Below are positions 27,798-39,748 of a stretch of DNA of 64,000 bases, in pieces. The stretch spans positions 23,543 to 87,542 of the forward strand of contig JAHBMJ010000410.1 in assembly GCA_018398765.1 (NCBI GenBank), given 5' to 3'. How positions within the stretch are numbered: the stretch's first letter is position 1; every line of letters starts with the position of its first letter. The notes beneath the pieces are model-generated. The model searched no databases, was not told where the DNA came from, and worked only from the letters and a program-made list of their open reading frames with translations. The translations under genes and the position numbers were made by a program. The DNA comes from Chromera velia (lineage: Eukaryota > Sar > Chromeraceae).

Positions 27798-28285
27798 CTT
27801 GGAATCGACGGAAGAGAAAATTTACTACTGTGAAGCAAGAAAAAAGAAAGGAAGGACGGAGCATACTGGGAAAGAAGTACAAAACGTATCCACGAAGATC
27901 AGTTTGCACCTCATAAGCGGCGCAGCAAGCACAGACCTTCACGCAGACTCAAGTAAGCAAGATGGGACATGTTTGGAAAAAGCTCCTAACCTTATTAATC
28001 AAAGATTCACTGCGAATTCTGGATGCCCTGTAGTCACTGTTGGCTCTTGGGGCAAGTAGGAGGTATGGTTGGTCGCTGGGGAACGGAAAGAACCGAAAGA
28101 TTGACAGTCTCTCTCTCATTCAGCTAGGCTGAACATCGATCGATGGCTGCAGCCATCCCAACGTCTCCATCAACAGAATCCTTTGATGGAAGCCTGGCGT
28201 CAAACTAGGCCACCCACCCGAGCCCTTCCAGAACTGGGAGTCCGACACGGCGTTGACGTGACCTGCCCCCACTCAAAGCCACGAA

Positions 28286-28520
<235 letters not shown>

Positions 28521-29995
28521 GTGTGCGCATATGGGAAAGGATAGGTGTCTGGTGGCCGACCTGCTTTTAAAATCTCTTCTTATGCTGGTGAGTCTTCTTT
28601 CTTTGCCTGCGTGTTTGCTTGAAGAGGTCCTCGTCCTCATCCTATAACAACTGCATGTCAGCCTACATGGAGATCGACAGAAGAGAGAGCTCTGTCCGTC
28701 TGTGCATATCGCTGTCAGCATGCAAGAAAATGTACTGCAGAGAGAGGCAGAGAGAGACGGAGAGCTTCTATGGCATTCTTTTTCGTTTTTTGTTCTCTTT
28801 TTCTTTCTTTTTTGCTCACTGTGATGATGGATAAGCTTTCCGTTGTTTCTTTCTTCCCTTCTCTCTATGCAAACAGACTATGTGCATGTTCTTCTTTTTT
28901 TTTCTTTTTCCGAGGTACAGAGAGACAGACAGACAGATAGACAGACTATATGTTGTTTTTCTCTTCTTTTTCTTTTACTTCTTTTTTCCTTTCGTTCAGA
29001 CAGACAGAGAGACAGAACGACAGACAAAGAGACATACATACATACATACATGCATACAGACAGACAGACAGACAAACAGACAGCTACACAGAGAGGGAGA
29101 AAGTTATTTTAGCCTGAATAGAGACAGAAGAGAGAGGCCTGTGTCTTTTTCTGTCTGCATGCGAAAGGGCTTACTTGTATAGAGAGAGAACAAGAGAGAG
29201 AGAAAGCTTCAGGTTCGCTGTCTCATGTTCAAAAAGAGATGTGAAACGATTCATAGACAGTCTAAAAAAGCATGTCAGTATGAGGAAAAAGAACGACAGA
29301 TAAAAACATACCTCTACAGGACGAGTCAAACAGACAGCAGATCGATACATGTGCGAATCCTTGCATGGAGGGACCTTCAGCCAAAGACGAACCTTTCTTT
29401 CCGTTTGCCTAGAGCGCGAGCGGCTTCTTAAAATCCCTCTCGCCTCTCCCGCCTGTATAACCAAGACAGCCAGCTTCAGTTTTTAGCATATGTACATCAA
29501 TAAAGAATTAATCATTTATGTATATGCACCTATGAAGACTCGCTATCACCCTCAGGCGTGCCCTTCCTTGTCTTTGGATTTTATGACCTCAAAACTAAAG
29601 ACGAAAAAAGAAACAGAACATTTCTTTATATGCCAGATCAAACAAACGTCTTTTGACTGCATCAATTCAAAGACAGGGGTGTCTGGACACGTCAGAATCT
29701 CTTGTCAAAAAGAAAGCAGATTTCGGATTTTGGGGACGAAGACCGAGTGTGTGTCTCGAAAGGTGATCCCAGAGAAGGAGAAGGCACGTAAAGGGGTCAG
29801 CGACTGGCGATAAAGAAGGTGGGAGGGAAAGTAGAGAAGCCCAAAAGTATGCATACAAAAAAAGAATCATTGACAGGGGAAGCCTCTCCTACAGTGACCG
29901 TCGAGAGGAAGATCTAGGAGGAAGATACGTGTGGTTCATCTTGAAAAATGTGCAGAGCTTTTTTCCATTGCCCTCTGTCTCTCTCTCTCTTAATC

Positions 29996-29999
<4 letters not shown>

Positions 30000-30078
<79 letters not shown>

Positions 30079-30127
30079 GTATGTGTATGTGTGTATCTCT
30101 CTCTCTATCTCTCTCTCTCTATCTCTT

Positions 30128-30165
<38 letters not shown>

Positions 30166-30185
30166 TGCCTCTCTCTCTCTCTCTT
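30000..30185. repeat. CTGT then CT microsatellite
   Basis: About nine CTGT units followed by imperfect CT dinucleotides broken by TATGTGTATGTG. Confidence 0.92.
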
Positions 30186-30829
30186 GCTTGTGCTTTGTCT
30201 TTATCTCCCTCGCTTTGTTCAGACAAGCAGGGGCGCAGGATAAAATAGCAGACATGGAATGGAATTCCGATCGAAGAGGCCAATGAAACTAAAAGGAAGC
30301 AAGCAACAAAAGAACGCCCCCATGTAGGACCGACGGACGGATATTGACATCTGCAGACATGGCAATGAGAGGCATTTCCTAGATTTCGACTTCCGTCTCT
30401 TCTCCCTCATCCTTTCCCTGAGCCCTCTGTCCCTGCAATCCACAACTCGGCATAGTACAAATGAAAGAGAGACGCAGGCTGTCTCAGTAGAAGATTGCTA
30501 TTACCAAAAAGAGTACGTCGATTGTTCAGAAGCGGTTTAGAAGTCGAGAACACACACATATACCAAAACAGCAAACAGAGAAACAGACAGGCTATATATT
30601 TCTTCTTCTCCCTCTTTTCTTCAGTCAGTCAGTCAGACAGACAGACAGACAGACAGAATTTCAAAGACGAAAAGCATTGCTATGGGCTTCCTCACTCGGC
30701 CGTTCGCCGTCCTAGTTGCATGATGGCCAGGTCACGACGTTTCCATATAAGAAAGTGACTGACCTTTGCATCACTGAACGATCACATTCAATTGCGACAG
30801 GAGACTGCATACAGGCGCGCACGGGTATC

Positions 30830-30980
30830 GCAAGCATGCCTGACGCGCCGGGCGCGGTCGCGGCGGCCCCCATTGCGCTAAGGCCGTGCGGCGGCCGCAC
30901 GGACGTCGATCGGGCCGCGGCGCAGGCCCGCGGCGCCGCCACGACTCGGCCGGCCAGGTTACCGGCCAACCTGGTAACCA
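30830..30980. other. Very GC-rich island
   Basis: An abrupt block rich in GCGG, CGGCC and CGCC, followed by a GGTTACC palindromic phrase (CCAGGTTACCGGCCAACCTG at 30954-30973). Composition differs strongly from both flanks. The plus frame is open but consists of alanine, arginine and proline, as expected from composition alone. Confidence 0.6.
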
Positions 30981-31955
30981 CCCCCCTATTTCTAGCTGAC
31001 TACCAAGTTACCAGGATGCACCTAGGCTCTATTCCTTCCAACACCTCTTCCTTTCCCTCTTCCGTTTTCTGTATTCTATTCTGGTCGCTAGTCTGGTCGG
31101 TCTCTATTTATTTCATTTTATTTTTCTTGTTTTTCCTTCCATCTTCTCTAAGACTTCCTTTCTTTTTTCCTCTTCTTTGTTTTTGACGAGGCCCCTGGAA
31201 GAAGCTCTTCCGCTCAAACATGTTGTAGCCCGTCGAGGCCCCTAAAAAAGGCTCTTCTAACTCTTTTTTCATTCTTTCTTCTATTTGCTCTGCCGTTCCT
31301 TCTTCCATTCCTTCTTTTATTCTTTCTTCCATGGTGGAATTCAACAGTCTTTTCTATTTAATAGATATGGACATCCCCATTAAAACTTCAAGGTCATTTT
31401 TTTTTTCTCGAGATCTACTTACATCCTCAATTGTTTTCTCCTTTCCTTTCACTTTTATTTCTCTTTCCCCTAGATCATACCAAGTAGGCTTTTAGCAGGC
31501 AAGACAAACTTGGAAGTTATGTCCTGCTACCACAGCCTACTTGGGAGTCCGTAACATATTCCCCCTTCTTATAAGAGCGCTGTCCACGCGCTCTTCTCTT
31601 CACATCTGGTCCCGATCTATACGACAATCATGGGGGTAACATGCCGATTTGATGGGGGCATAACCCCGGGATAGGATTTTTCATCATCGTTTTCACCTAC
31701 CGAAATTAGAGCGCGGGACTGCTCCCGAAGGTTTTCTGAGCCATGCTCTTTCATTTTTTAGCTTTGGGTGACACTTTCCGGGATGATTTTGACACAAGGT
31801 TTGTTAGTCATGCATCCAGTCTGACCACATCCCTCCGACTCACCAGTATGTGCAGACACCGAAGGGGTGACCGTCCCGCTCCTCTCAGGTGTTTGGAACC
31901 TGCATTCAACGAGCACAACAGATGTATATCACTGAACTGACCTTAACTGTAGCGA
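30981..31955. other. Intergenic with a possible LTR edge and a small charged open frame
   Basis: A 78-codon minus-strand frame (31344-31108) reads MEERIKEGMEEGTAEQ and is helical and charged; it may be chance. A 25-base phrase starting CGAGGCCCCT recurs at 31188 and 31233. At 31480-31544 a stem of CCAAGTAGGCT with AGCCTACTTGG encloses a second stem AGCAGG/CCTGCT. Confidence 0.4.
31480..31556 (-). repeat. Possible edge of an LTR (minus) with an internal stem
   Basis: On the minus strand AAGAAGGGGGAATA is followed by TGTTACGGACTCCC, like a polypurine tract joined to an LTR start; the Gypsy element here has AAAGGGGGGAGTGAT before TGTTATGG. No partner repeat was found, so it may be a remnant or a coincidence. 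Confidence 0.3.
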
Positions 31956-32380
31956 ATGACCCAGTCGGGACAGCTTCTGGGTGGACCTGGGGGCTCTTTG
32001 CTCGCCATCCGCACAGACGCTCCCACAAGAACGCAACACGTTCTTCAGCCCCACAAACAAATCCCAGAAGCATCAAAGTTGGCTGCAGCCGGCTGCAATG
32101 CAAAGAAACAAGGAAGATACGTTGCCCAGCATGGCGGGGGAGAGAGCAAGAAGCCTACCTGGTGTCACAAAGGTGCTGCTGGAGGGGCAGACAGGTGTTG
32201 CTCACACCGTCTCGAGATGAGGCCACACTCGACCCATCGAAAGGGTCTCATCTCAACAACCAAAGCAAAAGGTGAAACCCGGACACAGAACAGAGTCTAT
32301 GGGTCTTGTAGAAAGAGAACTGTACCAGTTTGCTGGAAGGACCTGCTTCCTAGCCACTCCTGTATATCGAGAACAATTCA
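31956..32380 (+). pseudogene. Decayed HGGG-type cysteine/histidine repeat fragment
   Basis: The frame reads AAAGCNAKKQGRYVAQHGGG, then TWCHKGAAGGADRCCSH. This follows the repeated pattern GC-x-K-x-A-x(4)-G-x-C-x-x-HGGG seen in zinc-binding repeat proteins of protists and in some plant WRKY-linked proteins. Here one expected cysteine is tyrosine and the cysteine pair after HGGG is missing, so metal binding is unlikely. The flanking sequence of the frame shows no other domain. I read it as a relic rather than an active gene. Confidence 0.4.
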
Positions 32381-32399
32381 GACTGGGTGTGAATGAATG

Positions 32400-33894
32400 T
32401 ATATATGTATCTTGTTGAGCTCATTTTGAGCTTTCGCGGAGCCGATTTTGAAAGCCGATTTTTCTCAGTGACGCACGCATCGGGCCCCCAACGCAGCGTT
32501 GAACGCGCGTGCGTCGAAGTGTTGTTTGCGTGCGTCGAAGTGTTGCACGAATTTGCGATGCATACATGCATGCATGCAATCAAATTGTCAGTCTGTCTGA
32601 CTTTGCGTACGGGGCCGCACTGTGTGCGGCCTATAGTAATGCCCACTTGGTTCCTAATATCAAAAGTGATAAACAGATTCTGTCTAAAAGAAAATTGATC
32701 AAATAAAATATATTATAATGTCTGAAAAGTCTATTGTGACGTGTTTTAGTTTGGTTCTTGACTGGTTCTCACTAGTTCTCACATAAAAAGTAGGTGTCCG
32801 ACGGTTTGGTTCCTAAGTTCCTAAAAGGCGGTTCCTGACCACTCTGAACTCAGTGAACTAAGACTACCACAGGAATCACAAAGGCTAGCCACGAAGGACC
32901 TAAATTAAGTATAGGAATACCAAAATTGCTAGGATGTCAAACAGGAACCTTAGAATCTATAGAAGAACTCTGAAAAACCAGTAGGAACCGTGTTGGAACC
33001 AAAGAACTCTGTAGGATTCAGTAGAAAGTTGCTAGGAACCTAGCTAGGAACTGTTTGAAAAACTACAAAGAATTCAGTCCCTCAATTGGCCTGAGACACT
33101 CCTTATGTTTCAGTGACATTAGTGCTGCCTGCTTCTTTAGACTGGGTAAGAGGGAAGCCATCTTCCACCGTCTTCCACAAAGGTTACTTTCTTTGCATCT
33201 GAATGATGTACAATGACGGACTCTCTCGAAAAGTGCTTAATAAAGTTGTTCACTTTAATGTTGGCTTCAGACTTAGACATACAGTAGAAGCCATTCTGAT
33301 TCACCAAACTTTCGATCTCTTTTAATTGCAGTCAAATTTAGGGCCAGGGGCGGCTCTTCAACGCATTTGAGAGGATGAAACAACAGTTTTATTGGTGTTT
33401 TTTGGGGTTCGATCATGGGGCCAAAGAAGTCGATGACCGAAAGTGTGTTTGTAGATGGGAGCGAGCTTGCACGACTTGTGTTTGTATTTAATCAGTTGTA
33501 AACTTATCTACAGCCTCTTTTAAATGCATTTCTTTGCAGAGACATCTCAGTTCTTATTAGTTCTTGACGGTTCCTTACGGTTCCTTCATAGTTCCTAAAA
33601 GGTGGTTCCTTGGCTTTTTGGTGAACGTGAGAACCAAAAGCTCGGACATGACTTTATCGCTAGGAACCAACAACAATCTCTCATCTAGGTATCAAGAACT
33701 CTTAGGAACTTGAATCAACATGTTGTAAAAAGCTTAAAACAAGCGTTTTTAGAGTCTAGATCGATAGTAGACCTCGTAGTCTGTACCTATACCTAGCCTA
33801 GGGTTAATAGGAACTACTATGAGTGCGGGACTGTAGAGAACAAAAAATTAAAAAGGGTCTCATTGAGTAAACTTCGGAAAAAGAGGAATCAAAT

Positions 33895-33928
<34 letters not shown>

Positions 33929-34719
33929 CAGGAACAAATTCACAAAAAGCAACCCCAGTATCCTTATCATTGTTTTCTGAAAAAACTCTTAAATTTACTC
34001 AACTGTCTGCCAAAACTTTCTTGAAATTCGATTTCTATTTTTCAGAATTTTACAGCAATTTTACTTAATGATGATACTATGCATAATGTCTCCAATTTGA
34101 TTTGTTTAACCCTTTCTTTCTTTTGAGTGAGTAAATGATAGTAGTCATAGAAGCCGGTGGTAGTAGGAGTAGCAATATCTAATTTACCGTATGAAGTAGA
34201 AGTAGAGAAAAAAAAAGATTCAGTGAATATACTATCAAGGAACAATGCATACTGTTGTAACAGAGACAAAAAATCAATGGAGTGTTACATAAAGCCTTTA
34301 ATGAGTATTCCTTGTAAAACCCCTCTAGCAATAACAGATAACTACCTTGTGCGCCTCTTTGTGTGTTCATCCGTTTTTACTGGATGCCACCGTCAGTGTG
34401 ATGTTTCTGGCTCTCATCGGGACGTGTTTATGCGCTTTTTCAGCTGCTTCGCTGGCCTTTGCGTCACAACTGCTGCAGTCTCTCATGTGCTCCTGAGCTC
34501 TGAGTTTGTGTGATTCAGTTTGCTCTCGTTGCTTTATTTTCTACTTTCTCCAAGTATCATCCACTGCATCATGAAGTACTTTGCTTGCTGTCATCTTTGT
34601 GTGGTTATTTTGCCTCTGTATTCTGCTCTTCGTCTGCTTTCATCTTGTCCTGTTGCTTGCCTTGTTGGCAGGGCGATGTTGCAGGTGGAGGTGGCTGCTG
34701 AGAAATCAAAAAGGCATGG
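32400..34719. other. AT-rich island with scattered AGGAACC/GGTTCCT repeats
   Basis: The phrases GGTTCCTAAGTTCCTAAAAG (around 32809) and GTTCCTTCATAGTTCCTAAA (around 33580) recur, and AGGAACC occurs many times between 32860 and 33070 in the opposite sense. A pure TA run lies at 33898-33926. No coding sequence is supported. The two dense clusters about 0.8 kb apart could be the ends of a decayed element. Confidence 0.45.
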
Positions 34720-35217
34720 GTGAGAGTCGAGGAGGGCGAAATGCCGTGGTTTCCGGAGGAGAACCAGGTACTGGTCGCGAGGGATGAGGGAGGGTTTCAA
34801 AGCCTTTTGCAGCGTTTGGATATTGCGGTGCTCTATCTAATTGATACGGATGGAAACGTGCTAACGGACGAACCTTTCGCGTTCTTTCAAGATTTCTAGA
34901 ATGACAGCCACTTCTACTTGGGACAACCCACGTACTTTGCCAAGAGAGGTCCCACAACAAGCAGCTCTATGCTGAAGTCTGTGCAAAATAATCTCCAAAA
35001 CGTTTCTGAAAAGGCGGATGCTCTGATCAACACTGATAAGATCCAGGCTGTGGAGGTGTACGTACATCGTGCAAACGGCAGCATCGCAGGGAACGACGGT
35101 CTTTTCCACCAGAGAGGACGACATGACGTGAACATTCGGCAACCTGAGGGGGATGTTTTTGAGGTGGATTGTCTGCTGGTTGAAGAGGCTTGCATAACTG
35201 ACTATACTAACAATTGA
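34720..35217 (+). pseudogene. Unrecognised protein fragment, interrupted once
   Basis: A plus-strand frame reads VEEGEMPWFPEENQVLV, then DIAVLYLIDTDGNVLTDEP. After one stop in the same frame it continues as FYLGQPTYFAKRG and IQAVEVYVHRANGSIAGN, ending in VDCLLVEEACITDYTNN. Composition and continuity across 165 codons look coding, but no family is recognised. The last codons and the 3' flank are repeated in inverted orientation at 38741-38792. A truncated host multigene member or transposon cargo are both possible. Confidence 0.4.
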
Positions 35218-35245
35218 AACTTTTATACTGGAAAGTGACTTTAAA
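35191..35245. repeat. Left arm of a distant inverted repeat
   Basis: GCATAACTGACTATACTAAC and the following CAATTGAAACTTTTATACTG match, in reverse complement, 38741-38792 with a handful of differences. The arms are about 3.5 kb apart. Confidence 0.7.
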
Positions 35246-35819
35246 AAATTTAGTTTTTAAAACATTAAAATAGATAGTTTAACCTTTAAACTAATTGATT
35301 TTCATAATTTATTTAAGACTATTTAAGCTTAGTAAGATGTTTAAAAAATGAAATAAAAAAATGTATATATAGAGTATATATTTTTTTAAAACTATAAATT
35401 GTCTGGTACCTATCATCGTAAATTAACGTTAAGACGAAAACATAATAAAAAATGCATCTGAATGGCTCTGAATCGATCTGATTGAAGCATTTTTTCTTAT
35501 GATCATAACTCTTTTGTTTTTAATTCATATGAGGCACTGCTCAATGGCGGGCGTGTCAAGGGTAGGNNNNNNNNNNNNNNNNNNNNNNNNNNNNNNNNNN
35601 NNNNNNNNNNNNNNNNNNNNNNNNNNNNNNNNNNNNNNNNNNNNNNNNNNNNNNNNNNNNNNNNNNNNGGGGGCATCTCAGTGTATATATCAAACACACC
35701 CGTGAACGCCACCTGCAGAAATACGTGCACACAAACAGAAAGTCAGTCGAATCGCCAGAATACACATAAAAGCATGCATACAAACACAACCTGTATCTTT
35801 AATTTACATCAGAATGATA
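35246..35819. other. AT-rich spacer with an assembly gap of 102 Ns (35567-35668)
   Basis: Very AT-rich sequence up to 35560, then the gap. No gene is seen. Confidence 0.6.
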
Positions 35820-36565
35820 CATGAAAGCAGGAAGACCGAAATTGGGAAAGCAATCGGACGGGCAGGAAGGCTGAAATCGGAAAGGCAATCAGGCGGGCAG
35901 GAAAGCTGAAATTGGAAGGCAGTCAGGCCGCCAAGAAGACTAAAATTGGAAAGCAGGCATGTAGGCAGAAACAACGAACTCTGGGAAGCAGTCAGACATA
36001 CAAAAAGGCCGAACTTGGGAAGACAGTCGGGCCAGCAGGAAAAACAAAATTGGGAAAGCCATCGGGCAAGCAGAATGACCGAAATTAGAAAGCATTAGGA
36101 GGAAACTTAGGCAGGAAGGAAGGCTAAAATAGGGAAGGCAATCAAGCAGGCAGGAAAGCCGAAATTGAGAAGGCAACTGGATAGGCAGGAAGGCCAAAAT
36201 TGCAAAGTCAGTCAGGCAGACAGAAAGGCCGAAATTTAGAAAGCATTGAGGCAGACAGAAAGACCGAAATTTGGAGGGCAGTCAGGCAGGCAAGAAGGCC
36301 GAAATGGGAAAGCAGTCAGCATGGCAGGAATGCAAAACTCTGGAAGGCAGTCAAGGAGGCAAGAAGGCCGAAATTGGGAAGGCAATCGGGCAGGCAAGAA
36401 GACCGAAATTGGGAGCGCGGCGAAGGCCGAAATTAGGAAGGCAATAGGGTGGGCGGAAAGGCTGAAATTGGAAAGGCATTTAGCCAGACAGAAAGGCCGA
36501 AAGCTAGAGGGCAGTCAAACAGGCAAGAATGGCAAAATTTCGGAGGCAGTCAGGCAGGTAGAAAA
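35820..36565. repeat. Tandem array of about twenty 36-base units
   Basis: Imperfect units of the form GGCAGGAAGGCCGAAATTGG followed by GAAGGCAATCGG. Units differ at several positions and in length by one or two bases, so no reading frame is conserved through the array. It is not coding. Confidence 0.85.
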
Positions 36566-36924
36566 AAACACAGGCTCGGCACGTAGGGGCGCTGCTCCCT
36601 TTCGCAGTCTGAAGACTGCGGCCTTAACGAAAATGCAAAGACCTACCTCTGGAGGAATTGAAGAAAGCCTGGGGCCCAGAACAAACATCTCCCAAATGAG
36701 ACCAACGACCTGCAAAGAGCAGAGAAGGGGGGAAAGGGTGAGCAACACACGTAAAAGGAGACGGCAGTTTTTTGCCTTGCCGAGGGCAGACCGGTCAGTC
36801 GCTTAACAACCACAATGGCCAGGTTGCAACCATACAGGAACACTTACAGACATCATACAAAGCCTTTTGCATGCACCAAGAAAGCTCATCTCTGCAAACA
36901 AGATTTTTTTAATTCCCTCACTGG

Positions 36925-37151
36925 GAGGGGGGGGTGGACCCTCTCGCAGGGGTACGAAGCTGGCCAATTTGGAACCCCTGGTGGAGGGGGGGGGTCCAAC
37001 CTACTCTGCAAGTTTGCGTCCAAAATGTCTCTAAGAGTGTTTCTTAGACACATTTTGGACGCAAACCTGTAGAGCAGGTCGGACCCCCCCCCTCCACCAG
37101 AGGTTCCAAATTGGCCAGCTTCGTACCCCTGCGAGAGGGTCCACCCCCCCC
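36925..37151. repeat. Near-perfect 227-base hairpin (foldback)
   Basis: Arms of about 110 bases are reverse complements with only a few mismatches, separated by a 7-base loop AGTGTTT (37036-37042). Key phrases GTGGACCCTCTCGCAGGGGT and GAAGCTGGCCAATTTGGAAC occur in the left arm, and their complements in the right arm. No coding content. Best described as a foldback element or the source of a long double-stranded RNA. Confidence 0.9.
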
Positions 37152-38740
37152 TGTTGCTGGTGGAACGACACAAAACGAATTGACCTGATTGAGCGACCCA
37201 AACCAGTCCGACAACCCTTCTAGTTGTTGGACAACTCCTTTGCACCGAGGCAACCACTCCCACGAGCAACCAGAGGTGTCCAGCCAACACAGATACCGGA
37301 GGGGGAAAAAACTCCGGAATCTGTAACCCCTCCAAAAATGAGGTTCTAGAATAACAAGTTAAACACGATTTCGTCATTGTCAAGCGTTCTAATACAATCC
37401 AATGGAACGCTTAACAACGAGATTTTGTGGATAGAAGCCCATTCTGTTGACCCGACTTTCTGAGTGGAGGAGAACTTTCTGAAGACCTGACTGAGAATTT
37501 TTCAGATCGGCATTTTGATGGGTCAGCGCGCAGCTAGGAAGTGCTTTTTGGCCTTGGTGGCCGGCCGGGCCCTGGCCCGCAACGCGTAGCTTGCCTTCCG
37601 AGGCCATCACATGGTTGGCCAATCTAAAATCGGCTCCCAAAATCGGCTTTCCATCGAATGTTTCAAGTCGATCAGAGCAAGACCTAGTGCCGCCTCTCTC
37701 CCATCACACAGACTTGCTCTCCAGCGATGAAAGTAGGCTTTATCGAAAGCCCAGAGGATTGGCTTCTTTTCTTTTTCTTGGGTTTATGATATTCACTCTA
37801 CTGGTTGTCCTGAGAGCGTCGATCTTCCATCACGAAGGGCACGGCCCGTCTCCACGCAAAGGGGCCTACGAAGTTGCCCCAGTAAAGCTTCCATTGAATC
37901 CCTTCTGTACGTACGCTCTAACAAGCTCTAGATGCTGAGCTGGAAAGGCTTTCTGGATGAGGGGGCCAGCTCTGGGTGGCCAGAAGGTGAGCCACTTTAT
38001 GAATTTTTGCATATCTATACTGCAGGTCAGACTGAGCCTTTCTCGGAGGACCATTTATCGGTGCTTGGGTTTCGTAAAGAAGCACTACGGCTGGTAATCT
38101 CGGGTGATCTGAAGTTGTGAAAGTGAGGCGCAGTTCTTGTTTGCATGAGAATTTGGAGGTAGGGCTCCTGGGTGGACTAAGACCCAGTGGCCAGTGCCGG
38201 GGCTCACCCAGAAAAAACAAGAACGCTATAATGGCCGGTCGTGGGCAAGGCCCTCTGGCTAGAGGCCATGGATCGATCAGGCTTTCAGAAGCTAAGCATT
38301 TACTTCTTATACGGTCATAGTACTCAACATTTGTTTGGTTGAACTGCTTTCTGTGGGTGTTAAATTGGCAGATCTGTTTGCGGACATTTATTCTTACCTT
38401 TCATGGGGGTTGCCCGTTGTGTGTTCCCTCCTTACATCAGTGTGCGGATTCGGCGTATTCCATTAGAAGTAAAAGTTAGCTTGTTTGTGCATTACACTAC
38501 GCATTGTCACATGTTTGCAGAGTTTGCAATCACTCCCCGATATATCAACATACTATAACAGTTACTCTTTCACCTCACTCACGTCCAACAATTTCCAACA
38601 TACACACCACAAACCCATTAAACCTTATCTTTAAAAGTTGTTCATACTTTCATGCAGGTAAAAAACAATAAATAAAATCATTCTAAGTGCTTTAAAGACT
38701 TAGTTTTTTATATAAAATTTAGTGTGATATATAGAAAATT
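37152..38740. other. Intergenic with a possible coding fragment at 37932-38120
   Basis: A plus frame reads FLDEGASSGWPEGEPLYEFL and then FSEDHLSVLGFRKEALRLV, which looks protein-like but is not recognised. The rest shows nothing identifiable. The sequence becomes AT-rich after 38330. Confidence 0.35.
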
Positions 38741-38792
38741 AAAAGTCACTTTCTAGTACAAAAGTTTCAATTGTCAGTACAGTCAGTTGCAT
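38741..38792. repeat. Right arm of the distant inverted repeat
   Basis: AAAAGTCACTTTCTAGTACA and the following AAAGTTTCAATTGTCAGTAC are the reverse complement of the sequence at 35191-35245 at roughly 85 percent identity, judged by eye. Confidence 0.7.
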
Positions 38793-39748
38793 GTGTATTG
38801 TAGAGTATAAGACAACTCTTGGATGGGATGGCGTCACCTAGATCGAGAGGCATATAAATATCACCAAGGGGCAGGGTCGGAGGAACTACCCTGTGATTGA
38901 CTTGCATGAATGGGAGGTGCAGAAAGCAGATAAGAAGTGGATGACGCTCCATGAGTGGGTGCGCAGTCACGAGTGGGTAGAGACCTTCAATTGTGAATCA
39001 GTCCCAAGCAAGATGCCCCTTCGGGGAGTGATTCTTGTGGGACGCATCAGGCCTGACTGTTAAGAAGCAGTAGAAAGCGGTTCGATTAGGCCGATCGAGG
39101 TCTTTCAAGTGGACGGACAGTTGATAAGGGTATCTCCGGAAAGTGGTGATGCATCGTCGTACTATTAGTAGTATTATCTAGAGTATTATCCTACACTAAC
39201 ACCATGGAATGATGTTATTTTACTTTCGTCATAAACGGAGTAATCCCGGCTTTGCTCGGTATTAAAGAATTATAAAAAAAGACCCAGGGTAACTCAGATA
39301 ATATGCAGTAAAATCAAGTTAAGAAACATAGTTACGCAGATAGTAACTTAGTAATTTAAAAAAATATGTATATGAGAGTTTATTACATGCAGTGATAAAA
39401 ATATTTAGTATTTGATTATATAGTATTTTTTTTACTATTAGCATTTAGATTGAGATATACTTTAAAAGACCGTACCCCCCCCCAAAAAATGAAAAAATGC
39501 GTTATGCGAGTGCGTGCGATCTCAGGGCCTCTCGGCTGATCTCAGCCGAGCTGAGCTGCCCCCCGAGGCGATGCGGAAATTTCTTTCCTTCAATTCAGAC
39601 ACATGCATGCTGTACGTTGAAATATATACGATGAATGTCGATCGCTTTAAAAAACCGAACGAAACCGCACTTCGGGCTTCATCTGCAAGTGCAAAGAGTC
39701 CTCAAAAGAGCGCATGCAGGACTCGCCTTTTCACTTTGCCATGCGACC
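38793..39748. other. Spacer with a short protein-like fragment, then the upstream region of the coiled-coil gene
   Basis: A plus frame from about 38855 reads GRRNYPVIDLHEWEVQKADK and MPLRGVILVGRIRPDC before a stop, then IEVFQVDGQLIRVSPESGD. It may be a fragment of an unrecognised gene. 39170-39480 is AT-rich. A palindromic phrase CTCGGCTGATCTCAGCCGAG (39531-39550) lies about 200 bases before the next gene's start. Confidence 0.35.

Noticed and set aside
30712-31186. GC-rich frames on both strands at the GC island as a transferred bacterial gene
   Set aside because: Alanine/arginine/proline content follows from base composition and no domain is visible.
36200-36806. Repetitive protein encoded by the 36-base array
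   Set aside because: Unit lengths vary by one or two bases, so no frame is maintained and the longer frame is accidental.
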